Source of the DNA: Propionispira arboris
Lineage (GTDB): Bacteria; Bacillota; Negativicutes; Selenomonadales; Selenomonadaceae
Assembly (NCBI RefSeq): GCF_900109225.1
Contig: NZ_FNZK01000018.1
Location: 1-64,000, forward strand
Reading direction: 5' to 3'
DNA: 64,000 bases
In this document: piece after piece, positions 53,429 to 62,042 of the stretch
Position numbering within the stretch: the stretch's first letter is position 1
How the letters are laid out: every line of letters begins with the position of its first letter
Program-made: the position numbers and the translations under genes
The notes under the pieces: generated by a model
Seen by the model: the letters and a program-made list of their open reading frames with translations, nothing else
Told to the model about the DNA's origin: nothing
Database searches by the model: none

Positions 53429-54814
53429 ATGATTAAAACAAGTAATGATATTGAGCTTTCTAAAAGAAAATTTGGTATGAGAGATAAGATCGGGTACTTG
53501 CTGGGTGATATTGGAAGCGAACTTTTCTTTGACATATCAACAGCATTTCTAATGGTTTATTACACCGATGTATTTGGGTTAAACCCAATGATAGTAGGTA
53601 CTATCTTTGTACTTGCTAGATTATGGGATGCATTTATGGATGTTGCAGCGGGACGGTTTATAGACGCAAGACACCCAACTAAAGAGGGTAAATTTAAACC
53701 TTGGCTTTTACGATTTTGCCCAGTATATGCAGTAACCGGAATTCTGATGTTTACCAAAATACCTGGACTATCAGACAACGAGTATTTACTTTATGCGGTT
53801 GTTACATATATTGCATGGGGAACAGCTTTTAGTTTTGTTAATGTGCCGTTTGGGTCAATGGCATCCGTTATAACAGTAGATTCAAATGAACGAACGGCTC
53901 TTTCCACTTTCAGAAGTATAGGCGCATACATCGCACAAATGGCAATAAAAACACTTGTTCCTGCGATAGCTTTTCTAGATAATAAGCCTGATGCAGATCG
54001 ATTCTTTTTGGTCGCAGTTATATCAGGTGTAATGGGAATAATTACTTACTTTGCATTTTATAAATTAAGTACAGAGCGTATAATAATAGATAAGTCTTCT
54101 GAAAAGAAAGGAAATTTATTGAATTCATTGAAAGCACTAGCAAAGAACCGGCCGTTGCATGCACTATTAGCTGGAGCGCTTGTATTTTTAGTGGCATTGA
54201 TGGCTACATCATCCTTAAATGCTTATTTATTTAAAGATTATTTTAAAAACACAAGTGCTTTATCCTTAAGCGGTTTTGTTATTGTACTTAACGTAATATT
54301 GGTAGCACCAACAGTGGGGCCATTGGTTAAAAAATTTGGTAAAAAAGAAGCTGCTTCTGTAGCAATTATGTTCACCACTATTGCATATTTTCTACTATAC
54401 CTTATCCCAATAACGAATGGATATATTTTTGTTGGATGTAAGTGGATTGCAGATATAGGGGTTACTTTTTTCAACTTTATCATTTGGGCATTTATTATAG
54501 ATGCAATAGACTATCAAGAGTTAATTAGTGGAAGAAGAGAAGATGGTACTGTCTTTTCTATTTATACATTTGCTAGAAAATTAGGACAATCATTTTCAGG
54601 TGGTATTGCTGGTTTAGTTCTTGGGATAGCTGGTTATATAAAAGCACCACAACAGACTATGGAGGTAGCAGAAAAAATTAGAGACCTTTCATTACTGATT
54701 CCGGGAGTTTTATACTTTATAGTATTTCTATGTATTACTTTCTGGTACCCGATGAATAAGGAAAAAGTTGCACAAGTGGCAAAGGAGCTAGCTGAAAAGC
54801 GTAGTTTAACGTAA
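53429..54814 (+). CDS. GPH-family sugar:cation symporter
   Basis: A 461-residue transporter from ATG 53429, which has GAGGGAG upstream. It has twelve membrane helices and the glycoside-pentoside-hexuronide family features: IGYLLGDIGSELFFDISTAFLMVYYTDVFG near 17-46, RLWDAFMDVAAGRFIDA near 64-80 and KPWLLRF near 90. GPH proteins import glycosides or oligosaccharides with H+ or Na+ and do not phosphorylate them. Here it is the only importer in the locus, so it should bring in the (sulfated) glycoside. Codon use is mixed compared with its neighbours. Confidence 0.88.
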   Translation: MIKTSNDIELSKRKFGMRDKIGYLLGDIGSELFFDISTAFLMVYYTDVFGLNPMIVGTIFVLARLWDAFMDVAAGRFIDARHPTKEGKFKPWLLRFCPVYAVTGILMFTKIPGLSDNEYLLYAVVTYIAWGTAFSFVNVPFGSMASVITVDSNERTALSTFRSIGAYIAQMAIKTLVPAIAFLDNKPDADRFFLVAVISGVMGIITYFAFYKLSTERIIIDKSSEKKGNLLNSLKALAKNRPLHALLAGALVFLVALMATSSLNAYLFKDYFKNTSALSLSGFVIVLNVILVAPTVGPLVKKFGKKEAASVAIMFTTIAYFLLYLIPITNGYIFVGCKWIADIGVTFFNFIIWAFIIDAIDYQELISGRREDGTVFSIYTFARKLGQSFSGGIAGLVLGIAGYIKAPQQTMEVAEKIRDLSLLIPGVLYFIVFLCITFWYPMNKEKVAQVAKELAEKRSLT

Positions 54815-54831
54815 AATTAAGGTAAATACAC

Positions 54832-54861
54832 GCAGGTTGCTTATACGTATAAGCAACCTGC
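54832..54861. promoter_or_regulatory. LacI-type operator upstream of the TauE/SafE gene (30-bp palindrome)
   Basis: The core CTTATACGTATAAG (54840-54853) is embedded in a perfect 30-bp palindrome with outer arms GCAGGTTG. It lies 18 bp after the symporter stop and 23 bp before the TauE start, so it can act as an operator or as an RNA hairpin between the two genes. Confidence 0.85.
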
Positions 54862-54884
54862 ATGTATTAAGAGGGATAAAAATA

Positions 54885-55679
54885 ATGATTTTAGTCTATT
54901 TGTTAGTAGCTTTAGGTGCAACCATAATAGGTGCTATGGCAGGCCTTGGTGGAGGGGTTATAATTAAACCGGTGTTAGATTTCATTGGTGATTATAATGT
55001 TTCAACTATAGGTGTAATATCAGCATGTACTGTATTTACTATGGCAGTTGTATCTATAATTAAACAATTTAAGTATAAATTTAAGATAGAAATTAAAAAA
55101 ACAGTATTTATAGGAGTCGGTTCGGTTATTGGCGGCGCCTGGGGCGAAAAACTTTTAAAAGATGTGCTTGATGTATTTCCTCATAATATTGTGACAGTAT
55201 CACAAAATGCTATATTAGCAATTTTTTTAATTATGATATTTCTATACATGAGAAATAAAGAAAAAGTTAAAAGTTTTAAAGTTGAAAATAGCATAGCATG
55301 TTTATTCATTGGACTTTTTCTAGGTGTAATGTCTTCATTTTTGAGCATAGGTGGCGGCCCGATAAATATATGTATTCTTACTATATTTTTTTCTATGGAG
55401 CCTAAAGAAGCTGCTGTAAATTCTATTATAACTATTCTATTTTCGCAAGGAGCACAACTTTTTGCAATAGCAAGTACTCGAGGTATAGAAGCCTTTTTAT
55501 TACCAATATTACCTGTAATGATGATAGGTGGTATTCTGGGGGGGCTTATTGGATCTAAATTTAATAAAATATATGATAGTAAAGTTATAGCAAAGGTACT
55601 GGATGTTGTACTTGTGATGCTGATTCTACTTAATATATATAATGTAATTCATGCACTGGATAGGCTATATTTATCCTAG
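54885..55679 (+). CDS. TauE/SafE-family anion exporter
   Basis: A 264-residue membrane protein from ATG 54885, which has GAGGG upstream. About eight helices in two repeats are seen: GATIIGAMAGLGGGVIIKPVLDF near 11-33 and the second repeat LGVMSSFLSIGGGPINICILTIFFSMEPKEAA near 156-187, the TauE/SafE (DUF81) signature. Members export sulfite, sulfoacetate or other sulfur oxyanions. In this locus it would remove sulfate released by the cytoplasmic sulfatase. This fits the operator directly in front of it. Confidence 0.88.
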   Translation: MILVYLLVALGATIIGAMAGLGGGVIIKPVLDFIGDYNVSTIGVISACTVFTMAVVSIIKQFKYKFKIEIKKTVFIGVGSVIGGAWGEKLLKDVLDVFPHNIVTVSQNAILAIFLIMIFLYMRNKEKVKSFKVENSIACLFIGLFLGVMSSFLSIGGGPINICILTIFFSMEPKEAAVNSIITILFSQGAQLFAIASTRGIEAFLLPILPVMMIGGILGGLIGSKFNKIYDSKVIAKVLDVVLVMLILLNIYNVIHALDRLYLS

Positions 55680-55778
55680 ATCAGAGTTGCGGGGTGTTTA
55701 AACAGCTGATAAAATGATTAAAACAAGAGCGATTGGGATAAGTGTTGACAAGTTACTATTATAATTGGAGGGAAAACT

Positions 55779-56918
55779 GTGAAGCGAAACTTAAGTGTAA
55801 TGCTAAAACCGTCATCCAGTAAATGCAATTTAAATTGCAAATATTGTTTTTACCATTCTATTGCTAATGCAAGAGAGGTTGAAGATTATGGATTTATGAA
55901 AAAAGAAACTTTAGAGGAAATTATTGAAAAAATAAAAATTTATTGTAATGGTGGACAATGTACAATAGGGGTTCAGGGGGGAGAACCTTTATTAAGAGAA
56001 ATTGATTTTTATAGGGATTTATTGAAATATGTAAATGAAAGTGGTAATAATGGTACTACCTTCAGATACTCTATACAAACAAATGGAACTCTAATAACAG
56101 AAGAATGGGCAAGGTTTTTTAAAAAAAATAATATTTTAGTGGGAATATCGTTAGATGGATCTAAAGATATTCATAATTTAAACAGATTAGATTACAGCGG
56201 AAAAGGAAGCTTTATTGATGTTGTTAAAGGAATAAAATTGCTTCAAAAATATGATGTGGAGTTTAATATTTTAGTAGTAGTTACTCCAATTGTTGTTAGG
56301 AAAATTGAAAGTTGTTATAATTTTTTCAAGAAAAATGGTTTGAGATATCTTCAATTTATTCCCTGTTTAGATTCTTTTGAAAGTAAAGAAGATGGAATAG
56401 AAAATAAATTTTCCTTAACGTCGAAAGAATATACAGTTTTTTTAATAAAATTATTTGATTTATGGTATGCAGATGTAGTTAATGATGATTTTGTAAGTAT
56501 AAGATATTTTGATAATATATTAGGACTTTTTTTAGGACATAACTATGAAGCGTGTGATATGAATGGGAGGTGTTCTTGTCAACATATTATAGAAAGTGAT
56601 GGTTCAGTTTATCCTTGTGATTTTTATACATATGAAAAACATTCTATAGGAAACGTTTTAAATGAAACATTTGATAATATGCATAACAAAGAATGTACAA
56701 AAAATTTTATATTAGAATCATTTAATATTAGTAAAAAATGCAGGCAATGCAAATTCTACTCTGTCTGCAGAGGTGGATGTAAAAGATATAGAGAAAATCA
56801 AAAAGATAATTTAAATTATTTATGTGATTCCTATTATCAATTTTTTGATTATTCTTTAGATAAATTTAAAAAAATTACATCTATGATAAATGTATATAAT
56901 AAAAACAGAGCAGATTGA
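55779..56918 (+). CDS. Anaerobic sulfatase-maturating enzyme 1 (radical SAM, SPASM)
   Basis: A 379-residue radical-SAM enzyme with a GTG start (TGGAGGG upstream). The radical SAM cluster is CNLNCKYCFYH at 17-27. QGGEPLLRE near 64 binds SAM. The SPASM/twitch part has cysteines near 261-420 (CDMNGRCSCQH, YPCDFY, CRQCKFYSVCRGGCKRY). These enzymes oxidise the sulfatase Cys or Ser to formylglycine without oxygen. It follows the TauE gene by 99 bp and is likely the partner of the cytoplasmic sulfatase. Its arginine codons are mainly AGA/AGG, unlike maturase 2. Confidence 0.92.
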   Translation: MKRNLSVMLKPSSSKCNLNCKYCFYHSIANAREVEDYGFMKKETLEEIIEKIKIYCNGGQCTIGVQGGEPLLREIDFYRDLLKYVNESGNNGTTFRYSIQTNGTLITEEWARFFKKNNILVGISLDGSKDIHNLNRLDYSGKGSFIDVVKGIKLLQKYDVEFNILVVVTPIVVRKIESCYNFFKKNGLRYLQFIPCLDSFESKEDGIENKFSLTSKEYTVFLIKLFDLWYADVVNDDFVSIRYFDNILGLFLGHNYEACDMNGRCSCQHIIESDGSVYPCDFYTYEKHSIGNVLNETFDNMHNKECTKNFILESFNISKKCRQCKFYSVCRGGCKRYRENQKDNLNYLCDSYYQFFDYSLDKFKKITSMINVYNKNRAD

Positions 56919-56938
56919 GAAATTCAACCTGCTCTGTT
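56904..56938 (-). terminator. Terminator of the chemoreceptor gene, overlapping the maturase stop
   Basis: AACAGAGCAGATTGA (56904-56918, including the maturase stop codon) pairs with 56924-56938 with one mismatch. On the minus strand it is followed by TTTTTATTAT, so it ends the leftward transcript. Confidence 0.75.
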
Positions 56939-56995
56939 GATTGATAGGATTGTTCATATGCATTTATCAATGGGAGTATCGAGAAATCACCCATA

Positions 56996-58714
56996 TCAAA
57001 CAGAAAATTTATGTAAAATTTCTCTGAGCTGCTCCGCCATTTTTGCTAGTGCTTCACTTGCTGTAGCAATTTCTTCCATAGAAGTGGACTGTTCCTCAGT
57101 AGTGGATGACACTGTTTTAGTATAACTCGCTGCATTTTGACTGAACTGATCAATTAACTGTACTAGCGATACAGCTTTTTCGCTTCCGTTTGCCATTTGT
57201 TGAATAGAGTCTGAAATGTGCCTTACTTGATCGGACATAGTTTGAATGGACGAAGCAATATTGGCAAACGTCGTACCTGTGATTTCTACCACTTCAATGC
57301 CGTCACTTACTCCAGCTTTTCTTTCATTCATGGCGGTTACAGCTTTATTCATATTTAATTCATTTTCATGAATTAACCCAGCGATTTTTTGGGCAGCTTC
57401 CTGAGACTGCTCGGCAAGTTTTCTCACTTCCTCAGCTACTACGGCAAATCCTTTTCCCTGTTCTCCAGCCCGCGCTGCTTCAATTGCCGCATTTAATGCC
57501 AATAGATTGGTTTGACTAGCTAAGTTTCCTATCACATCTACAATCCCAATAATTTCTTTGGAACTGGTAGACAACTGATTAATTGCCTGTTGCACCATTT
57601 CTGTTCCTGAAGCAATAAGATGCATTTGTTCTGTTACTTTGTCAATCGCTTGTTTTCCATCTTGTGTTACACCTGTTGTTTTTTCTGACATGGTAGTAAT
57701 TTCATTCGTGACAGCCGTAATGCCTTTAATTTCTGTTGACATGGCATTCACAGCATTACTGGCGGAACCAGCGGCACTTCTCTGCTCAGCGGCACCTTCT
57801 GCTACTTTAGTGATGGTTTCAGCTATCAAAGTTGCTGCATGGGCTGACTGTTCAGCACTTGATGTAAGTTCTTGTGAAGAAGCAGCCACTTGTTCAGAAT
57901 GAACGCCGATTTGTCTCACTACATCGCTAATTTCATGTTTCATTTTATTAAGAGCTGCAGCCAATTGACCTATTTCATTCGTCGATTGAACGCTTACATC
58001 AGCTGTTTTTAGATTACCATTTGCCACCTCGGTTAACGCGCCTGTCACAGTTTGGATCGGCGCGCTTATTAACTTTGCAATCCACAGACCGATGACAATC
58101 AATATAAGCAAAGACAAGCTAGCAGTTCCTATAATAATGGCACTAGACATGATAGCTTCTCTCTGATTTTGTTCATTAAGCTGCGCAACCTTATCAAGAC
58201 GCTTATTAGCTAATTTCCACATATCATTAATAATTTTGTTGGTTTCAGGCAAGAAGTTTGAATTAGTAATAATAGTGGCAGCTTCCTGCTTTTTTCCAGA
58301 TAATACTAAATCAAATATTTGTTGACTCAAAATTTGATTGTTATTCCAACTATCTTTTACGGAAACCAATACGTCACGTTCTTCTGGAGCCTTCGCATCA
58401 TTTACTAATTGATTTAAATATTTCTCTAGAGCGCTTGTTCGATCTTTCCGCTCTTCCAGGAGCTTACGTACATCCTCGACATTCTTCATGTTAAGTACGA
58501 TAAAAACGTCAGACTGGGTTCCACGCAAGATGGCCCGACAGTTGTTAAGCTTAACAATTGGTAACAGCTCATCATTATAGACCAGATTAAGAGTAGATGT
58601 TACCATTTTATTGAAATAGTACCCAGTAGAACCGATAATGGCAATAAAGACTGTTGCTATGGCCACTAAGCTGATAATTTGAAATCTAACTCTAAGATTT
58701 TTAAACCAAGACAT
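56996..58714 (-). CDS. Membrane chemoreceptor (MCP) in the sulfated-glycoside locus
   Basis: A 572-residue receptor from ATG 58714 ([11 protein letters not shown]), which follows GAGGAGG. Order: helix 1 (about 13-33), a four-helix-bundle sensor (about 40-185), helix 2 (about 190-212), HAMP ([24 protein letters not shown] near 213), and the signalling domain with [41 protein letters not shown] near 398-438. A LacI-type operator and the shared promoter lie upstream, so it is probably made when the glycan is present. Codon use is like the bulk genome rather than the neighbouring catabolic genes. The ligand is unknown. Confidence 0.92.
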   Translation of the reverse strand: MSWFKNLRVRFQIISLVAIATVFIAIIGSTGYYFNKMVTSTLNLVYNDELLPIVKLNNCRAILRGTQSDVFIVLNMKNVEDVRKLLEERKDRTSALEKYLNQLVNDAKAPEERDVLVSVKDSWNNNQILSQQIFDLVLSGKKQEAATIITNSNFLPETNKIINDMWKLANKRLDKVAQLNEQNQREAIMSSAIIIGTASLSLLILIVIGLWIAKLISAPIQTVTGALTEVANGNLKTADVSVQSTNEIGQLAAALNKMKHEISDVVRQIGVHSEQVAASSQELTSSAEQSAHAATLIAETITKVAEGAAEQRSAAGSASNAVNAMSTEIKGITAVTNEITTMSEKTTGVTQDGKQAIDKVTEQMHLIASGTEMVQQAINQLSTSSKEIIGIVDVIGNLASQTNLLALNAAIEAARAGEQGKGFAVVAEEVRKLAEQSQEAAQKIAGLIHENELNMNKAVTAMNERKAGVSDGIEVVEITGTTFANIASSIQTMSDQVRHISDSIQQMANGSEKAVSLVQLIDQFSQNAASYTKTVSSTTEEQSTSMEEIATASEALAKMAEQLREILHKFSV

Positions 58715-58816
58715 AAGAAAATACCTCCTCAATTTTATTAAAATAAATTTTGTAATATTAGATAAATTTTGATATCATTAGCACTAGGATACCGTCTAAA
58801 TAAAAAAGTTAAGAAC

Positions 58817-58846
58817 AAGCTTTGCTTATACGTATAAGCAAAGCTT
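58817..58846. promoter_or_regulatory. LacI-type operator of the chemoreceptor gene (30-bp palindrome)
   Basis: The core CTTATACGTATAAG (58825-58838) lies in a perfect 30-bp palindrome with outer arms AAGCTTTG. It sits between the promoter and the start codon, in the leader of the transcript. Confidence 0.85.
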
Positions 58847-58873
58847 ATAAACACCATAACTAAAACCAATTTG

Positions 58874-58901
58874 ATTATAGCATCTTAAATTTTATTGTCA
58901 A
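58874..58901 (-). promoter_or_regulatory. Promoter of the chemoreceptor gene
   Basis: TTGACA (58901-58896) and TATAAT (58879-58874) on the minus strand with a 16-bp spacer. The spacer starts ATAAAATT and ends ATGC, as in the promoter of the exported sulfatase gene. Confidence 0.8.
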
Positions 58902-59204
58902 CAACTTTTGGACAATTATAGGATTAATTACCCGAAAGCTGTTGACGGATTCCATACAATTAGATTTCTTGCTTCGCATCTCTAAAGGGACTACTGTTCG
59001 GAAAGTGACAACTATTTTGGCGTGTTTAGAATTGATGTAATTAATTTCTAGAAAAAATTATAAACTGAAAAACACCTGAAAATGCTCTTAAATACTATTT
59101 AAACGCAGATTTTAAACTTTATTCAAACTTTTTTGCGGTGTTTTATTTGTTATTGAAATTGCAATCTATAGCGATAATAAATATGTTTTTAATTAAAAAT
59201 TTTA
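58902..59204. other. Intergenic region without a gene
   Basis: AT-rich sequence between divergent promoters. AAAACACC (near 59070) and GGTGTTTT (near 59137) form a distant inverted pair. No open reading frame or RNA was recognised. Confidence 0.4.
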
Positions 59205-59232
59205 TTGACAATAAAATTAGCGATGCTATAAT
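59205..59232 (+). promoter_or_regulatory. Promoter of the exported sulfatase operon
   Basis: TTGACA (59205-59210), a 16-bp spacer ATAAAATTAGCGATGC and TATAAT (59227-59232). It has the same architecture as the promoters at 48869 and 58901. Confidence 0.82.
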
Positions 59233-59240
59233 TAGGTTAA

Positions 59241-59254
59241 CTTTTACGTATAAG
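59241..59254. promoter_or_regulatory. LacI-type operator O1 of the exported sulfatase operon
   Basis: CTTTTACGTATAAG, the same one-mismatch form as at 48905 and at the same distance (9 bp) after the -10 element. Confidence 0.82.
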
Positions 59255-59284
59255 TTGACACATGTTTTTTATTTATATATAAAA

Positions 59285-59322
59285 TTTCCTTCATAACTTA
59301 TACGTATAAGTTATGAAGGAAA
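59285..59322. promoter_or_regulatory. LacI-type operator O2 of the exported sulfatase operon (38-bp palindrome)
   Basis: The core CTTATACGTATAAG (59297-59310) lies in a perfect 38-bp palindrome with outer arms TTTCCTTCATAA. It is in the leader, 56 bp after O1 and about 340 bp before the sulfatase start. Confidence 0.85.
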
Positions 59323-59661
59323 GAATTAAACTTACTATTTTTAAAATTTATGAATTTATAAGAATGGGAGGGAAATGTTTATCAGTGAATTGTTCTGGAG
59401 GTACATAATTGTGAATAGGAATCATCGAAAAATTTAAAAGTTAATTATAAGAATATTGAGAATAAATAGACTGTTACAATAATGCTAAATATTTGAGCCC
59501 TGTATAATACAAGATTTATTTTATATTATTTGATGAATCAAATTGTATAAAATTGTGACTCAGTTCAAACAGACCGTATTGTTAATGTTTTTTTATGATC
59601 GAAGCGATGTTCAGGATGGTTGACTTGGAGGACAGTAGTATCAGTTATAAGGGGTGGAAAG
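59323..59661. other. Long leader before the exported sulfatase gene
   Basis: About 340 bp. A 20-codon open frame starting MFISELFWRY (59375-59437) has a strong GGGAGGGAA ribosome site but no other support. TGTATAATACAAG near 59501 is a weak internal -10. No known riboswitch motif was seen. Confidence 0.4.
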
Positions 59662-61968
59662 ATGAAGGGTAAAGTGAAAAAAAGACTTGTAAGACAGTTA
59701 ACACTAGTAGGTATGGTTTTTGCGACTTCCGTAAACATGATGGCTCCAGCTACGGCAGCAACTAATGATAATAAACCAATTATTCAGCCAAATTTTAATA
59801 CTCAAAAAGGTCAGAAAACTCAGCAAACTAAGACCAATGTAATATATATCGTATTGGATGACATGGGATTTTCTGATTTAGGCACTTATGGATCAGAAAT
59901 AAAAACACCAAATATTGATAAACTAGCAGCGAATGGATTACGTTATAATAATTTTACTACTTGTCCTGTCTGTTCGCCTACGCGGGCATCCCTATTAACC
60001 GGAAGAGATAATAATGCCGTTGGTATGGGGAATTTAGCTGATATCGATTTTGGCGAAACCGTTCCAAGTATACGCGGGCGTATTACCGATAGAGCTGCAA
60101 CAGTAGCGCAAATTCTTAAAACTAGTGGTTATAGTACTTTGGCAGTTGGAAAGTGGCATGTTGCACCTACCCATCAGATTACGCCTGCAGGTCCGTTTGA
60201 TTACTGGCCGCTAGCTAAAGGATTTGAACGTTTCTATGGATATTTGAATGGAGAAACCGATCAGAATGATCCTCAACTAACCTATGACAATCATTTTATT
60301 TCGACACCAAATAAAAAAGGGTATCAACTTACAGCAAATCTTGTAGATATGGCCGAACAGTTTGTAACAGATCAGGTTTCGGTTACACCAGATAAACCGT
60401 TCTTTTTGTATGTAGCCTTCTCTGCTACCCATTCTCCACTACAGGCACCTAAGAAATTTATTGATATGTACAATGGAGTATATGACAAAGGCTGGGATGA
60501 GATACGTGAGGAACGTTTTAACCGACAGAAAAAACTGGGGATTATTCCTGCTAACGCAGAACTGACGGCACGTGATCCAAATGTGAAACCATGGGATAAT
60601 TTGTTGCCAAATGAAAAGAAAGTATGTACCCGTTTTGAACAAGTATTTGCGGGCTACTTAACTTACACCGATAATCAGATTGGTCGCTTAACGGATTATC
60701 TCAAAGCCATTGGTCAATTTGACAATACTATGATTGTCTTGATCTCCGATAATGGGGCTACTGGTTATGGCGGTAATGAAGGATCTGATTATGAATTGAA
60801 ATTGTCTCGGTCAAATGGTCAATCCCATGTGGCTGAGTATCTAAAAAAAATAAACGATATAGGTGGACCGGACTTTGAAGCTTTTTATCCAAGAGGCTGG
60901 GCTATGGTTAGTAATACACCCTTTAAAGGGTTCAAGGGTGCGGTTTATGGTGGAGGTACGCGTGAACCGTTGATTATTCATTGGCCTGCGGGAATTAAAG
61001 AAAAAGGAGAAGTGCGTGACCAAGCAGTATATGTTACGGATATTACGCCGACCGTACTCAATGTGATGAATATTGAGACTCCTAAGGTTTTCCAAGGTAT
61101 AGATCAAATGCCGATGCATGGTGTAAGTTTTGCTAATACATTTGATAATGGGGCTGCTCCAACCGAACATGCCGTCCATTATGATTTGATCAAAGGTAGA
61201 TTGAATTTACAAGCTGGAGGCGGTAATCGTTCGATAACGCAAGATGGCTGGAAGGCTATCAGCAGTGAACGTGATGCATGGCTGCTCGCGAAAAGGACTA
61301 CAGAACCAAATTGGGAACTATATAATCTGAGCGAAGATTATTCTGAAAACCATGATTTAGCGAAAGTATATCCGGATAAACTGAATGAAATGAAAGCTTT
61401 GTGGACTACTGAAGCAGAAAAATACGGTGCAGCATTAAAACCCGTGAAACCAGGTAAAACGGATGCGGTTAATAATCGTAATACTTATAAATATTTACCA
61501 GGTATGGGAGTCATAGAAAATGGTGCTGTCCCGAAATTAGTTAACAGGTCTTATACAATTACTGTGCCGATTAATCGGAGCAAAGAATCACAAGAGGGGG
61601 TTCTAGTGGCTCAGGGGGATGAGTTTGCAGGCTATACGCTCTACGTAAAAAATAATCAATTGATATATGAATTGAATTGTCTTGGCAATATAACCCGGGT
61701 TGTATCAACAGAAAAAATTCCTTTGGGTTCTACTGTTCTTAAATTTCAGCTTGCGAAAACAGGTAAGAATAAAGGAATTGCTCAGATCTATATCAATGGT
61801 AAAGTAGTTGGTGAAAAGGTGATACCAAATACTGAATGGCTTTCCCTTGAAGGACTTAGTGTTGGACGAGACAGCCATTCTCCCGTTAGCTCCAGTTACA
61901 AAAATAAAGGCGAGTTTGCTTTTGAAGGCAAGTATGATTATGTGTTGTACGAGTTGTTAAATGATTAA
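59662..61968 (+). CDS. Exported S1-family arylsulfatase-like sulfatase (Cys-type)
   Basis: A 768-residue sulfatase from ATG 59662, which has GGGGTGG upstream. The signal peptide spans about 1-32 (basic start MKGKVKKRLVRQ, end PATAA), so it acts in the periplasm or at the surface. The calcium ligands are Asp66-Asp67 in IVLDDMGFSD, and the formylglycine site is Cys104 in CSPTRASLLTGR. GKWHV near 172 and LISDNGATG near 374 are typical. After the catalytic part (to about 620) there is a beta-rich C-terminal extension of about 140 residues with a LamG-like look. It is transcribed from a LacI-controlled promoter and followed by maturase 2. Confidence 0.93.
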   Translation: MKGKVKKRLVRQLTLVGMVFATSVNMMAPATAATNDNKPIIQPNFNTQKGQKTQQTKTNVIYIVLDDMGFSDLGTYGSEIKTPNIDKLAANGLRYNNFTTCPVCSPTRASLLTGRDNNAVGMGNLADIDFGETVPSIRGRITDRAATVAQILKTSGYSTLAVGKWHVAPTHQITPAGPFDYWPLAKGFERFYGYLNGETDQNDPQLTYDNHFISTPNKKGYQLTANLVDMAEQFVTDQVSVTPDKPFFLYVAFSATHSPLQAPKKFIDMYNGVYDKGWDEIREERFNRQKKLGIIPANAELTARDPNVKPWDNLLPNEKKVCTRFEQVFAGYLTYTDNQIGRLTDYLKAIGQFDNTMIVLISDNGATGYGGNEGSDYELKLSRSNGQSHVAEYLKKINDIGGPDFEAFYPRGWAMVSNTPFKGFKGAVYGGGTREPLIIHWPAGIKEKGEVRDQAVYVTDITPTVLNVMNIETPKVFQGIDQMPMHGVSFANTFDNGAAPTEHAVHYDLIKGRLNLQAGGGNRSITQDGWKAISSERDAWLLAKRTTEPNWELYNLSEDYSENHDLAKVYPDKLNEMKALWTTEAEKYGAALKPVKPGKTDAVNNRNTYKYLPGMGVIENGAVPKLVNRSYTITVPINRSKESQEGVLVAQGDEFAGYTLYVKNNQLIYELNCLGNITRVVSTEKIPLGSTVLKFQLAKTGKNKGIAQIYINGKVVGEKVIPNTEWLSLEGLSVGRDSHSPVSSSYKNKGEFAFEGKYDYVLYELLND

Positions 61969-62042
61969 AAGCTAATAACATTATTCGCTAAGTCGAGATG
62001 ATGAGACGCAAAAGAAGCAATAAAGTATAAGGTGATGAGAAT

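Noticed and set aside
55745-55765. TTGACA and TATAAT-like sequences before maturase 1 as a promoter
   Set aside because: The spacing is only 9 bp, too short for a sigma-A promoter.
59375-59437. 20-codon open frame with a strong ribosome site in the sulfatase leader
   Set aside because: It has no homology I recognise and no codons suggesting a leader-peptide attenuator; it is kept only as a remark.
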